From contig JADGRO010000039.1 in NCBI GenBank assembly GCA_017880905.1, forward strand, positions 1 through 50,741: a DNA stretch of 50,741 nt. The letters run 5' to 3'. This document shows positions 18,915-28,504 of the stretch, in pieces; within the stretch, counting starts at the first letter, position 1; each line of letters starts with the position of its first letter. Below the pieces are notes generated by a model. It had not been told where the DNA came from. It ran no database searches and saw only the letters and a list, made by a program, of their open reading frames with translations. Source of the stretch: Methylotenera sp. (GTDB lineage: Bacteria > Pseudomonadota > Gammaproteobacteria > Burkholderiales > Methylophilaceae). The position numbers and the translations under genes are program-made.

Positions 18915-19598
18915 TTAAATTAATATATTTGTTAACTCGGTTAAATCATTAATCGTTGCATCTACTAAGGCGATATCTATCGGCCTGCCTTGATTGTAGC
19001 CATAAGGCACGGTCACAATAAAGCAACCGGCCGCTTGCGCGGCCGCAATATCGGTTGCAGAATCGCCCACCAACATCGCCTCGTACTCGGGCACATCGAA
19101 TTTTGCACAAATGTGCTGCAATTGTATAGGGTCTGGCTTCTTTTTATGTAGGGTATCGCCAGAAACCACAATTTCAAAAAAATCCGCCAACCCGCTTTTT
19201 TGCAATAACGGTAACGTAAATTGCTCTGGCTTATTTGTCACACAAGCAAGCCTGAAGCCCTTATTGTATATGGATTGCAGGCCATCTATTACACCATCAT
19301 AGGGCTTACTTTCTGCCGCAATTTGAGCATAGTGTGCAAAAAATAAAGCTTCCGCTTGCACAAACAACGCGTTATCTGGTTCTACATTTAATTGTCCAGT
19401 TAAACAGCGCTTAATCAATACAATCGCACCTTCGCCAATGTAACTCTCAACTTGGCTGTAAGGTAAAACTGGCAAATTTAATTCTGCCAACATCAAATTG
19501 GCTGCTGCTGCGATTTCTGGCGCGGTATGCACCAGCGTACCGTCAAGATCAATCATGACGGCTTTAACTTTAAATTTTAAGTCGTCAAATTGGCTCAA
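18915..19598 (-). CDS. gph: Phosphoglycolate phosphatase (HAD family)
   Basis: Gph removes phosphate from 2-phosphoglycolate, produced in DNA repair and by oxygenase side reactions. The 227-residue HAD protein shows motif I MIDLDGTLVHTAPE (nucleophile Asp16 or so), motif II VTNKPEQ, motif III Lys in KKPDP, and motif IV VGDSATDIAAAQAAG. A helical cap lies between motifs I and II. It is 17 bases after rpe on the same strand, the usual rpe-gph-trpE order of beta- and gammaproteobacteria. Confidence 0.93.
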   Translation of the reverse strand: MSQFDDLKFKVKAVMIDLDGTLVHTAPEIAAAANLMLAELNLPVLPYSQVESYIGEGAIVLIKRCLTGQLNVEPDNALFVQAEALFFAHYAQIAAESKPYDGVIDGLQSIYNKGFRLACVTNKPEQFTLPLLQKSGLADFFEIVVSGDTLHKKKPDPIQLQHICAKFDVPEYEAMLVGDSATDIAAAQAAGCFIVTVPYGYNQGRPIDIALVDATINDLTELTNILI

Positions 19599-19615
19599 TT
19601 ACTTTGACTATATAA

Positions 19616-20323
19616 TTAAACGCTAGCTAATGAAGCGCGCAATTCAGAGACAATAGAATTATAACGATTTTTATCAGTATCCTTACCCTGCGTAAATATC
19701 GCATTGCCCGCTACAAATGTATCCGCGCCTGCTTTGGCGATTTCTGCAATATTTTGTGTATTTACGCCACCATCTACCTCAAGCCAAATTTCGCGGCCAG
19801 TTGCTTTCATATAGGCATCAATTTTTGCGCGCGCGAGTTTAAGTTTATTTAAGGTTTCTGGAATGAATTTTTGCCCGCCAAATCCTGGGTTCACGCTCAT
19901 TAACAGCACCATGTCCACTTTATCCATCACGTGGTCTAAATAGCTTAGAGAGGTGGCTGGGTTAAACACCAAGCCAGATTTACAACCCAAATCGCGCACC
20001 ATGGCCAGGCTGCGGTCGATATGCTCAGAAGCCTCTGGGTGAAAGGTAATAATATTCGCGCCGGCCTTGGCAAAATCAGGAATGATGCGATCCACTGGCT
20101 TTACCATCAAATGCACGTCGATAATTCCACCCACGCGCTTGGCAGTTTCCTTAATGGCTTCGCACACCAAAGGGCCAATCGTTAGATTCGGCACATAGTG
20201 GTTATCCATCACGTCAAAATGCACCAGATCGGTTCCAGATGAAATCACATCATCAATCTCTTGGCCAAGCTTGGCAAAGTTGGCCGATAAAATGCTGGGG
20301 GCGATTCTATAAGTTTTACTCAT
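19616..20323 (-). CDS. rpe: Ribulose-phosphate 3-epimerase
   Basis: Rpe interconverts ribulose 5-phosphate and xylulose 5-phosphate in the pentose-phosphate and, in methylotrophs, the ribulose monophosphate cycle. The 235-residue TIM barrel has [14 protein letters not shown], metal-binding [41 protein letters not shown] and [12 protein letters not shown], all family signatures. Start ATG at 20323 is divergent from hemA, 110 bases away. Confidence 0.98.
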   Translation of the reverse strand: MSKTYRIAPSILSANFAKLGQEIDDVISSGTDLVHFDVMDNHYVPNLTIGPLVCEAIKETAKRVGGIIDVHLMVKPVDRIIPDFAKAGANIITFHPEASEHIDRSLAMVRDLGCKSGLVFNPATSLSYLDHVMDKVDMVLLMSVNPGFGGQKFIPETLNKLKLARAKIDAYMKATGREIWLEVDGGVNTQNIAEIAKAGADTFVAGNAIFTQGKDTDKNRYNSIVSELRASLASV

Positions 20324-20433
20324 GGCTATATTCCAATTCCGTCATATATATTAATAGCACTGTTTTAAGGTTACCAGGCGTTATTTTAACGCTATTTCTT
20401 GCTTAAGATAAGCCGATACATCAAAATTACACT
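20324..20433. promoter_or_regulatory. Divergent region between rpe and hemA
   Basis: The 110 bases hold promoters for both genes. A small hairpin GCGTT-attttt-like-AACGC is at 20378-20392 and a weak -10 candidate TAAGAT at 20404-20409 could serve hemA with a leader of about 18 bases. The hemA start has no Shine-Dalgarno sequence. Weak assignments. Confidence 0.25.
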
Positions 20434-21678
20434 ATGCAACTTTATACGATTGGTGTAAATCACACCACTGCGCCAATTTCTATACGCGAACACATAGCAT
20501 TTAGCGACGACAATTTGCGTCATGCACTCAGCGATTTAACCGCTCGAAATGCCGCTGAAGCGGCCATTTTATCCACATGTAATCGCACCGAGATTTATGT
20601 GCAATCGCAGCAACCAGAGCCTATTGTGCATTGGCTAGCCGATTATCATAAGTTGGATATTGGCAATGTTCAACCTTACACCTACACGCTTACCAATCAA
20701 GATGCGGTGAAACATGCTTTCCGCGTGGCTTCTGGCTTGGATAGCATGGTGCTGGGCGAGCCGCAAATTTTGGGGCAATTTAAGCAATCTGTCAAAATCG
20801 CGCAAGATGCAGGCACGCTGGGAACCTTATTGCATAAGCTTTTCCAACGTACTTTTGAAGTCGCCAAAGAAGTCCGCACCAATACTGACATTGGGGCAAA
20901 CTCAATCTCAATGGCAGCCGCTGCAATTAAGTTAGCGCAGCGTATTTTTGGCAACATTAGTGAGCAAAAAGTATTGTTTATAGGCGCGGGCGAAATGATA
21001 GAACTGTGCGCCAACCATTTTGCGGCGCAAAAACCAAAATCAATGACGGTAGCCAACCGCACCATCGAACGCGGTGCCGATTTAGCCGAAAAAATCGGCG
21101 GGCAAGCTATTTTACTTAACGATTTAGCTTTTAGATTAAGTGAATTTGATATTGTGATTACCAGTACCGCCAGCCAGTTACCGATTGTCGGCTTAGGCAT
21201 GGTAGAACGCGCCATTAAAGCACGTCGCCACCGCCCCATGTTTATGGTCGATTTAGCTGTTCCACGTGATATTGAGCCAGAAGTCGCGCAATTGGATGAT
21301 GTATTTTTATACACGGTGGATGACCTTGCCCAAGTAGTGAACGATGGCATGGTGAACCGCCAAGAGGCCGCGATTAATGCGGAAATGATAGTCGCTGCGC
21401 GTGCCGAAAGCTTTATGCATTGGTTGAAAAAGCGTGACGCAGTGCCAACTATTAAGGCGCTACGCGACCAAGCGGAGGCTATGCGTCAAACTGAATTAGA
21501 AAAAGCACTCAAGCTCATTCAAAAAGGTGAAAGCCCAGAAAAAGCGCTGGAAGCCATGAGCCTTGCCCTTACCAACAAGTTTTTACACGCTCCCAGCCAT
21601 GCACTCAACCTTGCACACGGCGACGAGCACGCAAAATTAGAAATTATCCTAAAACAGCTTTATCAGATTAAAAACTAA
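20434..21678 (+). CDS. hemA: Glutamyl-tRNA reductase
   Basis: HemA reduces glutamyl-tRNA(Glu) to glutamate-1-semialdehyde, the committed step of C5-pathway haem synthesis. The 414-residue protein has catalytic Cys49 in [28 protein letters not shown], the NADPH-binding region VLFIGAGEM and [16 protein letters not shown], plus the C-terminal dimerisation helix. It is followed directly, without spacing, by prfA; the hemA-prfA-prmC order is widely conserved. Confidence 0.98.
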   Translation: MQLYTIGVNHTTAPISIREHIAFSDDNLRHALSDLTARNAAEAAILSTCNRTEIYVQSQQPEPIVHWLADYHKLDIGNVQPYTYTLTNQDAVKHAFRVASGLDSMVLGEPQILGQFKQSVKIAQDAGTLGTLLHKLFQRTFEVAKEVRTNTDIGANSISMAAAAIKLAQRIFGNISEQKVLFIGAGEMIELCANHFAAQKPKSMTVANRTIERGADLAEKIGGQAILLNDLAFRLSEFDIVITSTASQLPIVGLGMVERAIKARRHRPMFMVDLAVPRDIEPEVAQLDDVFLYTVDDLAQVVNDGMVNRQEAAINAEMIVAARAESFMHWLKKRDAVPTIKALRDQAEAMRQTELEKALKLIQKGESPEKALEAMSLALTNKFLHAPSHALNLAHGDEHAKLEIILKQLYQIKN

Positions 21679-22761
21679 ATGAAACCCAGCATGATAAAAA
21701 AACTCGCCACCTTAAGCGAGCGCTTAGAAGAATTGAATCGCTTAATGAGTAGCGAAAACGCCACAAATGACATGAATGCTTACCGTAAACTTACGCAAGA
21801 GCATGCTGAAATTACGCCTATAGTCGAGCAATATCACGTGTTTGAGCAGGTTGAGGCCGACATGAATGAAGCACAAAAAATGTTAAGCGACCCCGACATG
21901 AAAGAATTTGCACAGGAAGAGATTGAAACTGGGAAAGCCAAACTAGAAGCCGTTGAGCTTGAGTTACAAAGACTTTTACTGCCCAAAGACCCGAACGACG
22001 ACAAGAACATTTTTTTAGAGATTCGCGCCGGTACTGGCGGAGATGAATCTGGCTTATTTGCAGGCGATTTATTTCGCATGTATTCGCGCTATGCAGAACG
22101 CCAAAAATGGAAAGTTGAAATCGTCTCCGCCAATGAATCTGAAATGGGTGGCTACAAGGAAATCATCGCCAAAATTGAAGGTTATGGCGCATATTCCAAA
22201 CTCAAATTCGAATCTGGCGGCCATCGCGTGCAACGTGTGCCCGATACCGAAACGCAAGGCCGCATTCACACTAGCGCCTGTACTGTGGCGGTGTTGCCAG
22301 AGGCAGATGAAGTAAGTGATGTCACCATTAACCCCGCTGAAATCCGCATTGATACTTATCGTGCTAGCGGCGCAGGCGGCCAGCACATTAACAAAACCGA
22401 TTCTGCTGTGCGCATTACACATTTACCCACGGGCATTGTCGTGGAATGTCAGGATGATCGCAGCCAGCACAAAAACAAAGCACAGGCCATGGGCGTGCTA
22501 GCCGCGCGCATTAAGGCCGCACAAGTGAATGAGCAACAATCTAAAATCGCCAGCGAGCGTAAAAGCCTGATTGGCTCTGGCGACCGCAGTGAGCGCATCC
22601 GCACCTACAACTACCCACAAGGCCGAATCACCGATCACCGCATTAACCTGACGCTGTATAAAATTGATGCGATTACCGAAGGTGATATGGACGAACTCAT
22701 CGGCGCACTATCGGCTGAGCATCAGGCGGATTTACTGGCGAGTTTAGGTGAAGATAACTAA
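21679..22761 (+). CDS. prfA: Peptide chain release factor 1
   Basis: RF1 ends translation at UAA and UAG. The 360-residue protein has the peptidyl-tRNA hydrolysis motif GGQ at 233-235 ([16 protein letters not shown]) and the stop-codon reading tripeptide in the P-x-T position, here PDT at 188-190 ([15 protein letters not shown]), where E. coli has PAT. The start is the ATG immediately after the hemA stop. The glutamine of GGQ is the substrate of the PrmC methylase encoded 2 bases downstream. Confidence 0.98.
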   Translation: MKPSMIKKLATLSERLEELNRLMSSENATNDMNAYRKLTQEHAEITPIVEQYHVFEQVEADMNEAQKMLSDPDMKEFAQEEIETGKAKLEAVELELQRLLLPKDPNDDKNIFLEIRAGTGGDESGLFAGDLFRMYSRYAERQKWKVEIVSANESEMGGYKEIIAKIEGYGAYSKLKFESGGHRVQRVPDTETQGRIHTSACTVAVLPEADEVSDVTINPAEIRIDTYRASGAGGQHINKTDSAVRITHLPTGIVVECQDDRSQHKNKAQAMGVLAARIKAAQVNEQQSKIASERKSLIGSGDRSERIRTYNYPQGRITDHRINLTLYKIDAITEGDMDELIGALSAEHQADLLASLGEDN

Positions 22762-22763
22762 AC

Positions 22764-23609
22764 ATGAATATTCATGCGGTGTTGCATGAAGCACAAACTG
22801 CACTTGCTGAATTCCTAAGTCCTAGCGAAGCAAAACTTGAAGCGCAACTGCTTTTGCAACATGTGCTTAAAGTTAATCGTGCATGGTTAATTTCACATAA
22901 AGATGATTCTTTACAACCCAATATCTATAAGGCGTTTCAGGCATTTATTAATAGAAGACAGACTGGCGAGCCGATTGCTTATATTTTGGGTCATCGCGAA
23001 TTTTATGGGCTCAATTTAAAAGTTACACCTGATACGTTGATTCCGCGACCTGATACTGAAACGTTAGTAGATGCGGCTTTAGCAAAAATTCCACAAAATC
23101 AACCGCGCAAAATTTTAGACCTCGGCACAGGCACAGGTGCGATTGCGCTGGCGATTGCCAAACATCGCCCGCAAGCCATTGTTACCGCGACAGATGCCTC
23201 GCAAGCCGCTTTGGATATAGCGATTGAGAATGCAAAAAATTTAGAAATACCCAATGTACGCTTTGTGCTTAGTGATTGGTTTAGTGCTTTAAGTAATGAA
23301 AAATTTGATGTGATTGTCAGCAATCCACCTTATATCGAGCAAAATGACACGCATTTAAAGCAAGGTGACTTGCGCTTTGAACCAGTATTTGCGCTTGCCT
23401 CTGGCAAGGATGGCTTAAGGGATATTTGCAAAATAGTTGCTCAAGCACCACAACACCTAAACCCACATGGATGGCTGATGCTGGAGCATGGTTATAATCA
23501 AGCTGAAAATGCTGCAACCTTATTGAAGCAAGCAGGTTTTAGCGAAATTAGCCACGAGCAAGATTTAGCGGGCATTAACAGAGTAACACTAGGGAAAAGC
23601 TGTAGCTAA
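22764..23609 (+). CDS. prmC: Peptide chain release factor N5-glutamine methyltransferase
   Basis: PrmC methylates the glutamine of the GGQ motif in RF1 and RF2. The 281-residue protein has an N-terminal helical domain, a SAM-binding loop ILDLGTGTGAIALAIA (117-132) and the catalytic NPPY at 187-190 (VSNPPYIEQ). It lies 2 bases after prfA and ends 5 bases from the convergent TIR gene, with no obvious terminator between. Confidence 0.97.
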   Translation: MNIHAVLHEAQTALAEFLSPSEAKLEAQLLLQHVLKVNRAWLISHKDDSLQPNIYKAFQAFINRRQTGEPIAYILGHREFYGLNLKVTPDTLIPRPDTETLVDAALAKIPQNQPRKILDLGTGTGAIALAIAKHRPQAIVTATDASQAALDIAIENAKNLEIPNVRFVLSDWFSALSNEKFDVIVSNPPYIEQNDTHLKQGDLRFEPVFALASGKDGLRDICKIVAQAPQHLNPHGWLMLEHGYNQAENAATLLKQAGFSEISHEQDLAGINRVTLGKSCS

Positions 23610-23614
23610 ATTTT

Positions 23615-24538
23615 CTAGTTACCCTTATCCATATAAAAATGTAATGCTAAATCCGCAAGGCCTTCTGCGCCATAATTCGCATCTCGTCGTCTATTCACCC
23701 ATCCACTAACTTCATTACCTAACAATTCAAACGTAAATACTTCTGAGTGCATTTTGTGTGGTTCTTCATAAAACATTAGCCCTGGGAATGGGGGATGCCC
23801 TTTCCAAATTTCGATATCAAGATGCGCACCCTCAAGCGAGTTTGCGTAACAATATGTCCATTGAATTCGCAAACCTCTCTTCAAGCCCAAAACAATAGCA
23901 ACTCTAGGCTGCCTTTTAATCACAAGTTTAATACCCGTTTCAGCAATTTCAACCACTTTAGTTTCTAGGGCATTGACCATAGCATCAAATGATTCATTAG
24001 ATAAGCTAACACCTTGTTGACTTCCTAAAAAGTCTTTAATCCTTTGCTCAAAATCAAGGACTCGTTTCAACCTCGCGGCTCGGTCTACTGGGGTCTCTAT
24101 CCTTGTTACTGCTCCTAATTCAGCTAAACGTGCCTCAATTATTGACGCTGCTCCTTTAGCGCCAAAACGCAAGGCGTTAATCCATAGCTGAATTTTTGGA
24201 AGATATTTTGGTGCTGTCTGTTTTTCATCAAGAGGAATAAATTTTACAAAATCGTAACCCTCTTCATATGCCCTACCACGTATAGCTTCTTCTTCCATTC
24301 GTGTCCACGGTGTTTCGCCCCAACCATTTCGATAAAGCACGACAACAAAGCGAGCTTCTTCAGCAAATACTGCCTTAAATCTTAGCTCACCATCAGTACC
24401 CGCAACTTCCTTTTGTTTTTCAGAATAAAGAAAAGTTTGATATCTATTGCAAAGCAAATCATTAATTTCACCTGCCAAACCTTCGTCTTGAGAAAGAAGC
24501 GAGAAAGCTACATCGTATTTAAACTTCTTAATTTCCAT
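23615..24538 (-). CDS. TIR-domain protein with unrecognised C-terminal region
   Basis: Residues about 6-105 look like a bacterial TIR domain: the beta-A start KYDVAFSLLSQDEGLAGEIN, the BB-loop region QTFLYSEKQKEVAGTDGE, ARFVVVLYRNGWGETPWTRM and a helix beginning EEEAIRGRA. Glu82 occupies the place of the catalytic glutamate of NAD-cleaving TIRs; this alignment is by eye. Residues 110-200 are helical, and 200-307 form an unfamiliar region with Trp-rich segments (IQWTYCYANS, IEIWKGHPPFPG). The gene stands alone on the minus strand between prmC and metX, no CBASS, Thoeris or Argonaute partner adjoining, and its codon style (AGA, ATA, TTC mixtures) differs somewhat from the neighbours. A defence role is an inference; signalling or other roles are possible. 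Confidence 0.7.
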   Translation of the reverse strand: MEIKKFKYDVAFSLLSQDEGLAGEINDLLCNRYQTFLYSEKQKEVAGTDGELRFKAVFAEEARFVVVLYRNGWGETPWTRMEEEAIRGRAYEEGYDFVKFIPLDEKQTAPKYLPKIQLWINALRFGAKGAASIIEARLAELGAVTRIETPVDRAARLKRVLDFEQRIKDFLGSQQGVSLSNESFDAMVNALETKVVEIAETGIKLVIKRQPRVAIVLGLKRGLRIQWTYCYANSLEGAHLDIEIWKGHPPFPGLMFYEEPHKMHSEVFTFELLGNEVSGWVNRRRDANYGAEGLADLALHFYMDKGN

Positions 24539-24596
24539 TATTAACTTATCACCTTAATAGTTAATTAAATATCTAAATATTTATTCTTTAACTTCA

Positions 24597-24619
24597 CATG
24601 ACCTTCAACTAAGGTCATG
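24597..24619. promoter_or_regulatory. Perfect 9-base inverted repeat upstream of metX (candidate operator)
   Basis: CATGACCTT (24597-24605) and AAGGTCATG (24611-24619) flank a 5-base centre. The centre is about 68 bases before the metX ATG, which is also its likely transcription start, so the site is where an activator would bind; it is equally upstream of the TIR gene start (24538) on the other strand. No T-run follows, so it is not a terminator. The regulator is unknown; it does not match the MetJ box and only loosely resembles a MetR site. Confidence 0.45.
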
Positions 24620-24641
24620 AAATACGCAATTCTTGTTTCGA

Positions 24642-24669
24642 TTTAGATTTTTACAACACATAGTATAAT
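24642..24669 (+). promoter_or_regulatory. Sigma-70-like promoter of metX, implying a leaderless transcript
   Basis: A perfect -10 hexamer TATAAT is at 24664-24669, with TTTAGA at 24642-24647 as a 16-base-spaced -35 candidate. Transcription would begin about 7 bases after the -10, at the metX ATG (24676). No ribosome-binding sequence is present (the bases before ATG read CTCACT), which agrees with leaderless translation. Confidence 0.5.
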
Positions 24670-24675
24670 CTCACT

Positions 24676-25812
24676 ATGTCTGAAAATAATTCTATTGGCA
24701 TTGTCGCCCCACAAACTGCGCATTTTAGCGAAGCACTTACGCTTAAAAGTGGCGAAGTGTTGCCGCAATTTGACTTGGTTTACGAGACTTATGGCACGTT
24801 AAACGCCGCGAAAAATAACGCGGTGCTAATTTGCCACGCACTTTCGGGTAATCACCACGTGGCGGGGAAATACAGCGCAGATGACAAATATCCCGGCTGG
24901 TGGGATAACTTAATTGGCCCCAATAAACCGTTGGATACCAATAAATTTTTTGTAATTGGGCTCAACAATTTGGGTGGTTGCCACGGCTCCAGCGGACCCA
25001 GCAGCATTAAACCGAAAAGCAAAAAACCTTATGGCGCCAGCTTTCCGCTAGTGACAGTGGAAGATTGGGTCAATTCGCAAGCGCGTTTGTTACACTATTT
25101 AGGTATTGAGTCGCTCACCGCGGTGATTGGCGGTAGCTTGGGCGGTATGCAAGCTTTGCAATGGACAATTGCCTTTCCAGAAAGAGTAAAACACGCGCTG
25201 ATTATCGCTGCTGCACCCAACCTAACCGCACAGAATATGGCGTTTAATGAGGTGGCACGCCAAGCGATTATTACCGACCCGGAGTTTTACGATGGCGACT
25301 ACTACGCGCACAAAACAGTGCCACGCAGAGGTTTGCGTATCGCGCGTATGCTAGGCCACATCACCTATTTAAGTGACGACGCGATGGGTGAAAAATTTGG
25401 CCGCAAGCTAAAAGACACCATCAAATATAGCTTTGATGTGGAATTTGAAATGGAATCGTACCTGCGCTACCAAGGCGATAAATTCGCAGGTGAATTCGAT
25501 GCCAACACTTACTTGCGCATGACGCGCGCGCTGGATTACTACGACCCTGCATTAAATTTTGGTGGCGATTTAAGTAAGGCGCTAAGCCAAGTAAAAGCTC
25601 AATTTTTAGTGGTTTCGTTCACCAGCGATTGGCGCTTTTCGCCCGAGCGCTCGCGTGAGATTGTAAAAGCCTTGCTGGATAACGAGCTAACTGTGAGCTA
25701 CGCCGAAGTCACCGCTTTGCATGGCCACGATGCATTCTTAATGCCAGACACGCATTATCACAATATTTTGCGCAATTATTTACAAAAAATCGAGTTCAGT
25801 GATGACAAATAA
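24676..25812 (+). CDS. metX: Homoserine O-acyltransferase MetX (probably succinyl type)
   Basis: MetX activates the hydroxyl of homoserine with acyl-CoA in methionine synthesis. The 378-residue alpha/beta-hydrolase shows the nucleophile elbow GGSLGGMQ with Ser154, Asp318 (FTSDWRF) and His351 (LHGHDAFL). The oxyanion-side segment [14 protein letters not shown], rather than the N-x-I/LGGCxGTTGP seen in acetyl-type enzymes, suggests that succinyl-CoA is the donor, as in many betaproteobacterial MetX (METXS), but this should be regarded as likely, not certain. It overlaps metW by 11-14 bases, the usual pairing. Confidence 0.95.
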   Translation: MSENNSIGIVAPQTAHFSEALTLKSGEVLPQFDLVYETYGTLNAAKNNAVLICHALSGNHHVAGKYSADDKYPGWWDNLIGPNKPLDTNKFFVIGLNNLGGCHGSSGPSSIKPKSKKPYGASFPLVTVEDWVNSQARLLHYLGIESLTAVIGGSLGGMQALQWTIAFPERVKHALIIAAAPNLTAQNMAFNEVARQAIITDPEFYDGDYYAHKTVPRRGLRIARMLGHITYLSDDAMGEKFGRKLKDTIKYSFDVEFEMESYLRYQGDKFAGEFDANTYLRMTRALDYYDPALNFGGDLSKALSQVKAQFLVVSFTSDWRFSPERSREIVKALLDNELTVSYAEVTALHGHDAFLMPDTHYHNILRNYLQKIEFSDDK

Positions 25813-26419
25813 TGTAAATATTACAAATTTAAACTATAAATTTCGTCAAGATTTTGCGATTATCGCAGGTTGGGTAGGTTTTGGCTCAAAAGTACTCGAT
25901 TTAGGTTGTGGCGATGGTGAATTGCTCACCTATTTGCGCGACTCACTCGAAGTAAAAGGTTACGGTGTTGAAAAAGACGATGTCAATTGGCTGGCGTGTT
26001 TGAAAAATGGTACTAATGTTATCCAAATGGACTTAGAAGACGGTTTATCTGGCTTTGAGGATCAGTCTTTTGATACCGTAATCCTATCCCAAACCCTGCA
26101 AGCCATGCACAAAACCGAAGAAATTGTGCAAGAAATGCTGCGTGTGGGGCGCGAAATTATTGTCACTTTCCCCAATTTTGGCTATTGGCGCAATCGCATA
26201 CAAATCACTGCTGGGCGCATGCCAGTATCAAAAACCTTACCGTATCAATGGTACGACACGCCAAACGTGCACCTCTGTACCATTAATGATTTTGACAAAT
26301 TTTGTAAAAATCACAAAATTTCTGTAATCGAACGCAAAGTCATTACCGATGGTAATGAAGTAAGTTTTATGCCGAATTTATTAGGCAATTTAGCGATGTA
26401 TCGCTTAAAAGCCAAATAG
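25802..26419 (+). CDS. metW: Methionine biosynthesis protein MetW (SAM-dependent methyltransferase fold)
   Basis: MetW accompanies MetX in many proteobacteria; it has a methyltransferase fold and is thought to act with MetX in homoserine acylation. The 205-residue protein has the SAM-type glycine loop [16 protein letters not shown] at about 30-45, LSQTLQAMH and the family segment [20 protein letters not shown]. The ATG at 25802 is preferred; a GTG one codon earlier extends it by one residue. It overlaps the metX end and its stop codon overlaps the ampG start by one base. Confidence 0.95.
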   Translation: MTNNVNITNLNYKFRQDFAIIAGWVGFGSKVLDLGCGDGELLTYLRDSLEVKGYGVEKDDVNWLACLKNGTNVIQMDLEDGLSGFEDQSFDTVILSQTLQAMHKTEEIVQEMLRVGREIIVTFPNFGYWRNRIQITAGRMPVSKTLPYQWYDTPNVHLCTINDFDKFCKNHKISVIERKVITDGNEVSFMPNLLGNLAMYRLKAK

Positions 26420-27669
26420 TGAGCGCACCCTCTATTTGGCAATCACTCTTGAGCAAAAAAATGCTCATCTGCATTTTCACCGGCTTTAGTTCTGGTTTGC
26501 CGCTCTACATCCTCATTAGTCTGCTACCCGCTTGGTTACGCTCTGAGGGCGTTAATCTTAAGGCCATCGGCTTATTCGCTTTAATTAATCTGCCGTTTAC
26601 TTGGAAGTTTTTGTGGGCGCCGTTATTCGATCGCTACACGCCGCCGTTAGGTCGCAGACGTGGCTGGTTGCTGATTTCGCAGCTTTTATTGTTGGTTTCT
26701 ATCCCTATTTTTGGTGCGTTTAACCCCAAGTTAGACATTTGGACGATTGCATATTTAGCTACGGTAGTGGCATTTTTTAGCGCATGCCAAGATGTTGTGT
26801 TAGACGCGTATCGGCGCGAATTGCTGATAGATAGCGAATTAGGCTTGGGCAACGCGGTGCATGTGAATGCCTATAAAATTGCGGGCTTGGTGCCAGGTTC
26901 GCTTTCGTTAATATTGGCCGACCACATGGCGTGGAGCAGCGTGTTTACCATCACCGCGTTGTTTATGTTGCCGGGCATATTGATGACGATTTTTGTAGCA
27001 GAACCCGCGCTAAAAAATGGTACACCAAAAACGCTGAAAGCCGCCGTGCTAGAACCTTTCAAAGAGTTTATTTCTCGTCACGGTTTGCAAAGTGCGCTCA
27101 CCGTTTTGGCGTTTATTTTCTTTTATAAATTGGGCGACAGCATGGCCACCGCGTTAGCAACACCATTTTACCTCGACATGGGGTTTAGCAAAACCGAAAT
27201 TGGCTTAATCGCTAAAAACGCTGGCTTGTGGCCCAGCGTGATAGGTGGTCTATTAGGTGGTGTTTGGATGTTCAAGCTCGGCATTAACCGTGCGCTATGG
27301 ATATTTGGCACAGTGCAAATGATTGCAATTTTAGGTTTTGCATGGCTGGCCACCCTCGGGCACAGCCTGTTGTGGCTAGGCATTGTTATAGGCGTGGAAG
27401 CATTTGGCGTAGGCCTTGGAACAACGGCCTTTGTGGCCTATATCGCACATACCACACACCCACTTTACACCGCCACCCAATTTGCTTTATTTACCAGTTT
27501 AGCTGCTGTGCCAAGAACCTTTGCCAATGCGGCGACTGGTTTTATGGTAGAAAATTTAGGCTGGTTTAAATTCTTTATTTTGTGTTTTATTCTGGCGATT
27601 CCGGGCATGTTATTGCTATTTAAAGCAGCACCTTGGAATATTGTTAAAGAAAACGAAAAAACTTTGTAA
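26419..27669 (+). CDS. ampG: AmpG-like muropeptide MFS transporter
   Basis: AmpG imports anhydro-muropeptides for cell-wall recycling. The 416-residue MFS protein has the family start FTGFSSGLPLYI, WLRSEGVNLKAIGLFALI, FLWAPLFDRYTPPLGRRRGW and around 12 hydrophobic helices. It starts at a GTG whose G is the last base of the metW TAG stop. Its neighbours here are not cell-wall genes, so substrate is taken from sequence resemblance. Confidence 0.88.
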   Translation: MSAPSIWQSLLSKKMLICIFTGFSSGLPLYILISLLPAWLRSEGVNLKAIGLFALINLPFTWKFLWAPLFDRYTPPLGRRRGWLLISQLLLLVSIPIFGAFNPKLDIWTIAYLATVVAFFSACQDVVLDAYRRELLIDSELGLGNAVHVNAYKIAGLVPGSLSLILADHMAWSSVFTITALFMLPGILMTIFVAEPALKNGTPKTLKAAVLEPFKEFISRHGLQSALTVLAFIFFYKLGDSMATALATPFYLDMGFSKTEIGLIAKNAGLWPSVIGGLLGGVWMFKLGINRALWIFGTVQMIAILGFAWLATLGHSLLWLGIVIGVEAFGVGLGTTAFVAYIAHTTHPLYTATQFALFTSLAAVPRTFANAATGFMVENLGWFKFFILCFILAIPGMLLLFKAAPWNIVKENEKTL

Positions 27670-27718
27670 GGCTTATGTAATTTGGGCGACTAACTTCTGG
27701 TCTTTAAGGAGGAATGTC

Positions 27719-28504
27719 ATGATGTCTGCTCGCAAACTTTTAATCACATTCAGCTTAATTAATCTCGTCGCACAACCCGCAATTGCTGCCGAGTGCAGCG
27801 CCAAGAGCGGCGCACAAACCGTTCCATTACTCGAGCTTTACACCTCCGAAGGTTGTAGCAGCTGTCCACCAGCAGATAAATGGTTAAGCGAATTAAAGCC
27901 TGACCCAAGCAAAGTGATTCCGCTGGCTTTTCATGTAGATTATTGGGATTACATCGGCTGGAAAGACAAATTCTCCAAATCGGAATACTCGGACCGCCAA
28001 CGCAAAACTGCGGCTTTTGAAGGCGCTAGTTATGTTTATACACCACAGTTTGTGTTAAATGGCCGAGACTTCAGGGACGCTGACGATTCGCGCTTAAATC
28101 AAGCAATATCCAGCAACCAAAAATTCGCCTCGCGCGCCAATTTAAGTTTAAATGCTGTAACCGAAACCAATGGTACATTCACGCTCAAAACCAACGCACA
28201 AGCGGTGAAGCCAATCGACGCTAAAAATAGCGATGTGTTTGTGGCGATTTATGAAAACAAATTAGTGAGTCAAGTGAAGGCGGGCGAAAACAGTGGGCGC
28301 GAACTAAAACATGATTATGTGGTGCGCGAGTTTTTTGGCGCTTACCAAATGAATAGCCAAATCAATAATCAAAATGAATTTAGCAAGAACTTTACGCTAA
28401 GCCCGGAGTGGAAAAAACGCAATGCGGGTGCAGTAATTTTTGTGCAAGACAGCCAAACCGGTGAGATTTTACAAAGCTTGGCGCTAAAGTTTTGCGACTC
28501 TTAA
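27719..28504 (+). CDS. DUF1223 secreted thioredoxin-like protein
   Basis: The 261-residue product has a signal peptide (KLLITFSLINLVAQPAIAA, cleavage after AIAA or nearby) and the DUF1223 thioredoxin-like start LLELYTSEGCSSCPPADKWL with Cys46 and Cys49. The motif suggests a periplasmic thiol-disulphide or metal-handling protein; function is unproven. The start is fixed by a strong ribosome-binding site AAGGAGGA (27706-27713) 5-6 bases before ATG 27719; the frame can be read further upstream into ampG but that is not supported. It converges on and overlaps the end of the bufferin operon by 4 bases. Confidence 0.9.
   Translation: MMSARKLLITFSLINLVAQPAIAAECSAKSGAQTVPLLELYTSEGCSSCPPADKWLSELKPDPSKVIPLAFHVDYWDYIGWKDKFSKSEYSDRQRKTAAFEGASYVYTPQFVLNGRDFRDADDSRLNQAISSNQKFASRANLSLNAVTETNGTFTLKTNAQAVKPIDAKNSDVFVAIYENKLVSQVKAGENSGRELKHDYVVREFFGAYQMNSQINNQNEFSKNFTLSPEWKKRNAGAVIFVQDSQTGEILQSLALKFCDS

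Noticed and set aside
20697-21350. 217-codon antisense frame opposite hemA
   Set aside because: Shadow of the hemA coding frame with no independent domain or initiation signal.
23615-24538. Thoeris, CBASS or short-Argonaute system
   Set aside because: No partner gene (ThsA, cyclase, Argonaute) adjoins the TIR gene; only a TIR-like protein can be claimed.
24597-24619. SAM riboswitch or terminator upstream of metX
   Set aside because: Only a simple inverted repeat is present, with no conserved riboswitch core and no T-run, and the likely transcription start lies downstream of it.
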